This document shows, one piece after another, positions 59,000 through 64,000 of a stretch of DNA of 64,000 nucleotides. The stretch comes from JBOGVA01 sp050692195 (GTDB taxonomy: Bacteria; Actinomycetota; UBA4738): NCBI GenBank assembly GCA_050692195.1, contig JBOGVA010000056.1, forward strand, positions 7,107 through 71,106. The letters are read 5' to 3'. Each line of letters opens with the position of its first letter. Position 1 is the stretch's first letter. Below the pieces are notes generated by a model. The model was given only the letters and a program-made list of their open reading frames with translations. It made no database searches and was not told the DNA's origin. Made by a program: the position numbers and the translations under genes.

Positions 59000-60418
59000 T
59001 TAAGAAAGGGTAGGCGCCCTGGGGAAGGTTGCCTCCACCGATGTTCCCTGCCCATTCGCCAGCCGGATCTCCCCATCCCATCGCCGGACGAGCTCCGCCG
59101 CCACTGCCAGGCCCAGGCCCGTTCCGGGCCCCGCTCGGCGGCCGGTGGATCCCCTGTAGAAGCGCTCGAAGATGCGATGCCGGTCTTCGCGAGGGACGCC
59201 CGGGCCCGTGTCGGAGACGACCAGGGTGGGGCGGCCCGAGTCGGCCCTGGTCTCAACCGTGATATCGGTTCCATCCGGGCAATACCGGATGCTGTTCTCG
59301 ATGAGGTTGTCCAGAACGTGTCCGAGGTCCTCGGCGTTTCCCCAGATCATGCACGGTCCGTCGACCCGCTGGAGTATGCGCTTGCCGGCTTGCGCAGCCG
59401 GTCCGCGCCAGCGGTCGACGGCGGCCCGGGCCACCTCGACCAGATCGACCCGACCCCCGGTGGACTCGACGGAGGATGCCCTGGCCAGCTCGAGCAGGTC
59501 TTCGACCAGCTCGCCCAGGCGGTTCACCTCTACCTGCGCCTTTCGGGCCTGAGCGCCGGCGGACCCTCCTTCCCCCTCGATGGCCTCCAGGCGGAGCTTG
59601 ATGCCGGTCAGTGGCGTGCGGAGCTGATGGGAGGCATTCGCCAGGAAGTCGCGCTGGGCGGTGATGTTCGCGGCGAGGGCCCCGGCCATCCGATTGAACG
59701 ACCGGGCCAGGGTAGCCACTTCCTTCGGTCCTTCTTCCGGCGCGCGAGTCTCCAGGTCGCCCTTCCCCAGCCGCCTCGCGGCTTCCTCCAGCCGTCGCAC
59801 GGGTCGCGCCAGCGAGGTGGCCAGCACCCACGCCAAGGCCAGGCCGACGGCGATCACTCCGAGCCCGATGAGGGCCAGGCCCAGCCATCGGCGCTGGACG
59901 CCCGCGGTGATCTCGTCCTGGGGAAGGGAGAAGCGCACGGCGCCCACCACCGCTCCGTTGTCCACCACAGGGACCGCGACCATGAGCAGGTCGTCGCCTA
60001 CCGTGTCGCTGAAGCGGCCCCGGATGTTGATCTGGCCCCCCAGCGCCACCGCGAATTCCGGTCGCTCCGAGGTGGCGAACGGGCCGCCCCTCTCGGCCGA
60101 ACCGGAGCTGTCCGAGATCAGCAACCCCTCCGCGTCGACCACGACGATGCGACTGCCTTGGGTTCTCCCGGCGAGATCCGTGATGCGAGCATCGATCGCC
60201 CCGACCGCCGCCGTCTCGCCGGTCGCCACGTCCTGCTGGGCTTCCGCCACGTCGTCGGAGATGCGGGAGGCCAGGAGTGCGGCGCTGCCCAGCGTCTTCA
60301 CCTGGAACTCGGTGGCAGCGCGCTGCGAAATGGTTCGAGCGAGAGGGACCTCGAGGGCAATGACCACGACGGCCAGCAGGTATGCCGCGGCCAGCACGAC
60401 CCTGGTTCGCAGACTCAC
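59000..60418 (-). CDS. HAMP sensor histidine kinase
   Basis: The 472-residue kinase has two transmembrane helices (VVLAAAYLLAVVVIALEV and WLGLALIGLGVIAVGLAL) flanking an extracellular sensor of about 150 residues, then HAMP (ATSLARPVRRLEEAARRLGK), HisKA (FLANASHQLRTPLTG, phosphoacceptor His) and ATPase with NLIENSIRYCPDG, SDTGPGVP and GPGTGLGLAVAAELVRR. The start overlaps the response regulator stop (ATGA). The pairing makes an operon-coupled two-component system. Confidence 0.95.
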   Translation of the reverse strand: MSLRTRVVLAAAYLLAVVVIALEVPLARTISQRAATEFQVKTLGSAALLASRISDDVAEAQQDVATGETAAVGAIDARITDLAGRTQGSRIVVVDAEGLLISDSSGSAERGGPFATSERPEFAVALGGQINIRGRFSDTVGDDLLMVAVPVVDNGAVVGAVRFSLPQDEITAGVQRRWLGLALIGLGVIAVGLALAWVLATSLARPVRRLEEAARRLGKGDLETRAPEEGPKEVATLARSFNRMAGALAANITAQRDFLANASHQLRTPLTGIKLRLEAIEGEGGSAGAQARKAQVEVNRLGELVEDLLELARASSVESTGGRVDLVEVARAAVDRWRGPAAQAGKRILQRVDGPCMIWGNAEDLGHVLDNLIENSIRYCPDGTDITVETRADSGRPTLVVSDTGPGVPREDRHRIFERFYRGSTGRRAGPGTGLGLAVAAELVRRWDGEIRLANGQGTSVEATFPRAPTLS

Positions 60419-61119
60419 CCCGCCAGCTCCTCGGCCGAGGCGAACCGGAATCCCACCCCCCTCACCGTGTGGATGTACCGCGGCGAGGCAGGGTCGTCCT
60501 CGAGCTTCTTGCGCAGCGAGCTCACGTGGACGTCAAGGGTCTTCGTCGATCCGTACCAGTTCGGGTCCCACACCTCGTCCATGAGCTCTGTCCGCCGCAC
60601 GACCTTGCCGGCTTCCTCCATCAACCGGCGCAGCAGCTCGAACTCTTTGAGGGTGAGCTGGAGTGGCCGGCCCCCTCTGGTCACCTCACGCGTGTCGAGG
60701 CTCATCCGTATGTCTCCCATCTCGAGCGACGACGCGCCGGTCGGGGCGGGCTCCGCGGTGCGACGAAGGACCGCCCGGATGCGAGCGATCAGCTCGGCTC
60801 CGCTGAAAGGCTTGGCCACGTAGTCGTCGGCCCCCAGCTCCAGGCCGATCACCCGGTCCATCTCCTCCCCCCTGGCGGTGAGCATCACGACGGGGGTCCG
60901 CGATGAGCGTCGAATCTGTCGAAGAACGTCTCTGCCGTCTCCGTCGGGGAGCATGATGTCCAGCAGGATCAGATCCGGAGGCCGGGTGCGAAAGGCCTCC
61001 AAGCCCGATTCGGCGGTGGCGGCGACGACCGCCGAGAAGCCCTCTCGCTCCAGGGCGGCAGCGAGCGGCTCCGAGATGGACTCCTCGTCCTCGATCAGAA
61101 GGATGCGTCGTCTGGGCAT
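60415..61119 (-). CDS. OmpR/PhoB-type response regulator
   Basis: The 234-residue protein has a receiver (ILLIEDEESISEPL, Asp in PDLILLDIMLPDGDG, KPFSGAELIARIRAVL) and a winged-helix output domain (LTLKEFELLRRLMEEAGKVV, VHVSSLRKKLEDDP and TVRGVGFRF). The switch residues are intact. It precedes the HAMP kinase with a four-base overlap and follows the cyclase-fusion gene by 28 bases. Confidence 0.96.
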   Translation of the reverse strand: MPRRRILLIEDEESISEPLAAALEREGFSAVVAATAESGLEAFRTRPPDLILLDIMLPDGDGRDVLRQIRRSSRTPVVMLTARGEEMDRVIGLELGADDYVAKPFSGAELIARIRAVLRRTAEPAPTGASSLEMGDIRMSLDTREVTRGGRPLQLTLKEFELLRRLMEEAGKVVRRTELMDEVWDPNWYGSTKTLDVHVSSLRKKLEDDPASPRYIHTVRGVGFRFASAEELAG

Positions 61120-61147
61120 CGCGATGGGCGCCTGAACACTTTACCCA

Positions 61148-62416
61148 TCAGCCAACGACTCGGTACGCCTCCACCGGCTCCACGCGCCCCTTTACCTGTT
61201 TCGGCCCCACCGACTCCGCCGCCATCCCGGGAGCGGCGGTGACTGTCGCCGCGGTGGCCAGGACCTCCCCGGCCCCGGCCTCGGACTGCAGTCGCTGGGC
61301 CAGGTTCACCGCGTCCCCGACCACCGTGTACTCGAGCCGCCCTCCCCCTCCGACGGTGCCCGCGATGACGGTGCCCGTGTTCACGCCGACGCCCATCTTC
61401 AGAGCTGGGACCCCCTCGGTTGCCGTCTCGTTGTTCAGCTCCCGCTGGCGTGCCTGCATGGCCAGCGCGCAGCGCAGCGCTCGCTCGGCGTGATCGGGAA
61501 TCGGATCGGGAGCCCCGAACACTGCCATGACCCCGTCGCCTGAGAACTTGTCGATCGTCCCTCCGTGTTCCAGAACCACCTCAGCCATCGCCGACAGGTG
61601 TCGGGCGAGGATGTCGGCAACCTCCCGGGCGGGGAGCTGCTCGGCGATGGTCGAGAAGCCGCGAATGTCCGAGAAGAGGATGGTCGCCTCCACCTCCACC
61701 TGGGCACCCGCGGCCGACGGCGCGGCCGCCAGCCGGTCTGCGAACTGGGAGGGGACGAATGAGCGGAGAGCCCGGGCGGACGTGGCCGCGGCATGGAGCC
61801 GCTTGATCTCATCCACGGCCGTGCTGGCCCCCCGGCCGGCCTCGACCGAGAGACGTTGGAAGAGGCTCGTCACCTTCCTGTCGATGGCCTCCTGGCTGGT
61901 ATGGAGCGCCTCGGCCATCTCCACGTAGCCATACCCCTGGGCCATGAGGTCCAGGATGGCGCGGTCCTCCTCCGAACCCTGCTTCCGGTCGGAGAGGCGG
62001 GCGGCGATCGTGGGGTCGATCGACGACCCACCCGCGGCCACCTCCCGGATCGCCCGGGCCAGCTCGTCTCCCTGGCCCAGCCGATCCTTGAGCAGGTACG
62101 CCAGGCCACTGTCGCCTCCTCCCAGCAGAGCCAGCGCATATGCCTCGTCGTCGTGCGCGGAGAGAACGACCACGCCTGTGCCGGGGTGCCGCCGGCGGAT
62201 CTCATGGGCGGCCTCGATCCCCTCGAGCTGGAAGTTGGGAGGCATCTTGATGTCTGTGACCACGACGTCCGGCCGGTGCTCCCCGGCGGCGGCCAGGAGC
62301 GTAGGCGCATCCTCGGCCACGCCCACCACCTCGATGCCCTCGCTGGCGCCGAGGAGGGCCCGCACGCCCTCTCGAACCAGCACGTTGTCGTCTCCTAGGA
62401 CAACCCGGATCGTCAC
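61148..62416 (-). CDS. receiver-HTH-adenylate cyclase fusion
   Basis: The 422-residue protein combines a NarL-like receiver (residues 1-130; Asp in DVVVTDIKMPPNF, KDRLGQGDELARAIREVAAG), a LuxR-like HTH (about 150-205, RAILDLMAQGYGYVEMAEAL) and a class III cyclase (about 235-420). The cyclase has both metal Asps (LFSDIRGFST and FSGDGVMAVFG), the adenine-selecting Lys in IDKFSGDG and Asp in VVGDAVNLAQRL, with its Asn, so it looks active. HTH plus cyclase in one response regulator is uncommon. It heads the run with the OmpR regulator and HAMP kinase. Confidence 0.9.
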   Translation of the reverse strand: MTIRVVLGDDNVLVREGVRALLGASEGIEVVGVAEDAPTLLAAAGEHRPDVVVTDIKMPPNFQLEGIEAAHEIRRRHPGTGVVVLSAHDDEAYALALLGGGDSGLAYLLKDRLGQGDELARAIREVAAGGSSIDPTIAARLSDRKQGSEEDRAILDLMAQGYGYVEMAEALHTSQEAIDRKVTSLFQRLSVEAGRGASTAVDEIKRLHAAATSARALRSFVPSQFADRLAAAPSAAGAQVEVEATILFSDIRGFSTIAEQLPAREVADILARHLSAMAEVVLEHGGTIDKFSGDGVMAVFGAPDPIPDHAERALRCALAMQARQRELNNETATEGVPALKMGVGVNTGTVIAGTVGGGGRLEYTVVGDAVNLAQRLQSEAGAGEVLATAATVTAAPGMAAESVGPKQVKGRVEPVEAYRVVG

Positions 62417-62463
62417 CGCTCTTCCTTCGAACTTCGCCGCGGCCGCCTGTATACCATCCTGAT

Positions 62464-63144
62464 GTGCCGCTACGCGTCGTCTTTGCCGAGGACAACTACC
62501 TGGTCCGCGAAGGCACCGCCGCGCTGCTGGCAGGCGTCGAGGAGCTGGACCTGGTAGCCACCGTCTCCGACCGCGACGCCTTGCTCGGGGCGGTCGAGGA
62601 ATACCTCCCCGACGCAGTCCTCACGGACATCCGCATGCCGCCCACCCACACCACCGAAGGCATCGAAGCGGCGCGGAAGATCCGCTCGGATCATCCCCAC
62701 ATCGGAGTGGTGGTCCTGTCTCAGTACTCGGAGGAGGACTACGCCTACGAGCTCCTGAAGGACGGCGCGGCGGGCCTCGGCTACCTGCTGAAGGAACGGA
62801 TCGCCGATGTCGACGAGCTGGTCCGGGCGATCCGCGAGGTCGCCCGGGGCGGCTCCGTCCTGGACCCGAAGGTCGTGGAGGGCCTGGTCGCCCGACAGGA
62901 CCGGCTGGCTCACTCGCCCCTCGCCCAGTTGACCGAGCGGGAACGCGAGGTCTTGGGGCAAATGGCCCAGGGGAAGAACAACGCAGCTATCGCCAGGGCG
63001 CTGTTCCTCACCGAGCGAGCGATCGAGAAGCACATCAACTCGCTCTTCCACAAGCTCGGCTTGACCGAGGAGGCGGAGGCCCATCGCCGGGTGATGGCCG
63101 TCCTGGCCTTCCTCCGTGAGGGAGGCCTCCCCGCGTCCGGCTGA
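62464..63144 (+). CDS. NarL/LuxR-type response regulator
   Basis: The 226-residue protein has a receiver with Asp in DAVLTDIRMPP and Lys in LLKERIADVDELVRAI, and a GerE HTH (LTEREREVLGQMAQGKNNAA, ERAIEKHINSLFHKLGL). Its receiver is closely related to that of the divergent cyclase fusion, so the two probably arose by duplication. GTG at 62464, 47 bases from the divergent start; the intergenic region is shared. Confidence 0.94.
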   Translation: MPLRVVFAEDNYLVREGTAALLAGVEELDLVATVSDRDALLGAVEEYLPDAVLTDIRMPPTHTTEGIEAARKIRSDHPHIGVVVLSQYSEEDYAYELLKDGAAGLGYLLKERIADVDELVRAIREVARGGSVLDPKVVEGLVARQDRLAHSPLAQLTEREREVLGQMAQGKNNAAIARALFLTERAIEKHINSLFHKLGLTEEAEAHRRVMAVLAFLREGGLPASG

Positions 63145-63157
63145 GGGAAAACACGGC

Positions 63158-64000
63158 TCACGCAGGGGTGGGCACCCGCTCCTCGGGACGCGAAGCCTCG
63201 GCCTCGAGAGAAAACTTGGGGAGGGCGCGGTCCAACCATCCGGGAAGCCACCAATTCCACTTCCCCATCAGCCGCATGGTCGCCGGAACCAGCACGATTC
63301 GAATGATCGTTGCGTCGAGGAGGACGGCGGCCGCCAGGCCGAAACCGATCTGCTTGATGGGCAGCAGGCTGGCGAAGGCGAACGCCCCGAACACCGTGAC
63401 CATGATGGCCGCAGCGCTGGTGATGATCCGGGCAGTGTGCTCGAGTCCCCACCCCACTGCCTCCGCGTTGTCACCGGTCCTCAGGTACTCCTCCCGGATG
63501 CGAGCCAGCAGGAACACCTCGTAGTCCATGGACAGCCCGAACAGGATGCAGAACAGGAACAGCGGGATGAACGAGTCGACGATCCCGTTCGACTGGAACC
63601 CCAGGAGGCCCTCGAAGTGCCCGTCCTGGAAGATGAAAACGAGCAGCCCGTAGGCAGCGAGCACGGAGGCGGTGTTCATGGCGATCGCTTTCAGGGGGAG
63701 CAGGAGGCTTCGCAGGAAGACCAGGAGCATCAGGAACGAGAGGACCAGCACCAGGGCCACCACCGGCACGAGCTTGTCCTGCATCTCGTTGTTGATGTCC
63801 ACGTTCAGCCCCGGGTCCCCGCCGACGGCGGCTGCGGCCCCCCCAGGCAGGATCGCCGGCAGCACCCGGCGCAAGCGCTCGACGAACGCATCCGATTCCT
63901 CCGACAGCGCCCCGTGCCTGGTGATCACCGACACCAACGTCTTCGTCCCGTCCGGAGCCAGCATCGGCCCGACGAATTGGGCGGCCTCCGGTGAGGAGAG
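63158..64000 (-). CDS. MMPL-family transporter, C-terminal half; 5' end outside the window
   Basis: The frame is open to the window end and the visible 280 residues form the C-terminal half of an RND/MMPL lipid exporter: the VSVITRHGALSEESDAFVERL loop, then six or more helices, including LVPVVALVLVLSFLMLLVFL, the FGLSMDYEVFLLARIREEYL segment with the proton-relay Asp-Tyr pair, and IITSAAAIMVTVFGAFAFA. MMPL proteins export glycolipids or siderophores. The gene is convergent with the NarL regulator. Confidence 0.93.
   Translation of the reverse strand, partial: LSSPEAAQFVGPMLAPDGTKTLVSVITRHGALSEESDAFVERLRRVLPAILPGGAAAAVGGDPGLNVDINNEMQDKLVPVVALVLVLSFLMLLVFLRSLLLPLKAIAMNTASVLAAYGLLVFIFQDGHFEGLLGFQSNGIVDSFIPLFLFCILFGLSMDYEVFLLARIREEYLRTGDNAEAVGWGLEHTARIITSAAAIMVTVFGAFAFASLLPIKQIGFGLAAAVLLDATIIRIVLVPATMRLMGKWNWWLPGWLDRALPKFSLEAEASRPEERVPTPA

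Overview
The window is GC-rich and densely packed. It looks like a chromosome segment of an actinobacterium (Actinomycetota), probably from a poorly sampled, deep-branching class. Supporting markers are a DUF3263 protein, CarD, a ClpC unfoldase, a DUF2520-PanC-CoaX-LysS run, a CIRCE-controlled GroEL, NlpC/P60 endopeptidases, a TreT-type trehalose synthase and a group I truncated hemoglobin. Several genes also carry a TAnnnT hexamer only 6-9 bases before the start codon, the arrangement of leaderless mRNAs. The class cannot be fixed from the sequence alone.

Layout. 1-10 kb holds a cofactor run: alpha/beta hydrolase, flavin-type oxidase, folB-folK, a lipoprotein subtilase with Trp-Ser repeats followed by a PAS histidine kinase, then DUF2520-panC-coaX-lysS. 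10-22 kb is housekeeping: substrate-binding lipoprotein, clpC, a Tat-exported small protein, a Ser/Thr kinase, radA, a spondin-domain protein, carD, a PIN-TRAM protein, ispD-ispF, an rRNA/tRNA methyltransferase and tRNA-Thr(TGT). 22-27.4 kb has a Vgb-like lipoprotein, an ATP-dependent DNA ligase and a hemoglobin gene whose likely promoter is split by a complete 2,095-bp IS1595-family element. That element has an 8-bp target duplication, a passenger gene and a small basic peptide frame.

27.4-37 kb holds a very long Pro/Glu/Ala-rich protein capped by zinc ribbons, pilT, glutamate dehydrogenase, DUF3263, LytR_C, and two trehalose routes (otsB, otsA, treT). 37-44.5 kb has an RTX-like protein, an Rrf2 regulator, a DUF5679 zinc ribbon, a methyltransferase, acs, a Nudix hydrolase, a KamB/NpmA-like 16S rRNA methyltransferase broken by an in-frame TAG, an amidohydrolase and an XRE-nucleotidyltransferase pair. 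44.5-55 kb has a cyclase/ATPase/TPR regulator, a PASTA protein, groEL with CIRCE, a RIO kinase preceded by an 18-codon peptide frame and a terminator-like hairpin, and three NlpC/P60 hydrolases. 55-64 kb has an Fpg/Nei glycosylase, a GroES-like protein, a PrmC-like methyltransferase, DUF309, and a signalling block: a receiver-HTH-cyclase fusion, an OmpR-type regulator, a HAMP kinase, two acidic secreted proteins, a NarL-type regulator and a truncated MMPL transporter.

The strongest candidates for something new are the peptide-hairpin leader before the RIO kinase, the IS1595 element and its two unusual frames, the double-zinc-ribbon linker protein beside pilT, and the nonsense-interrupted KamB-like gene that keeps its promoter.
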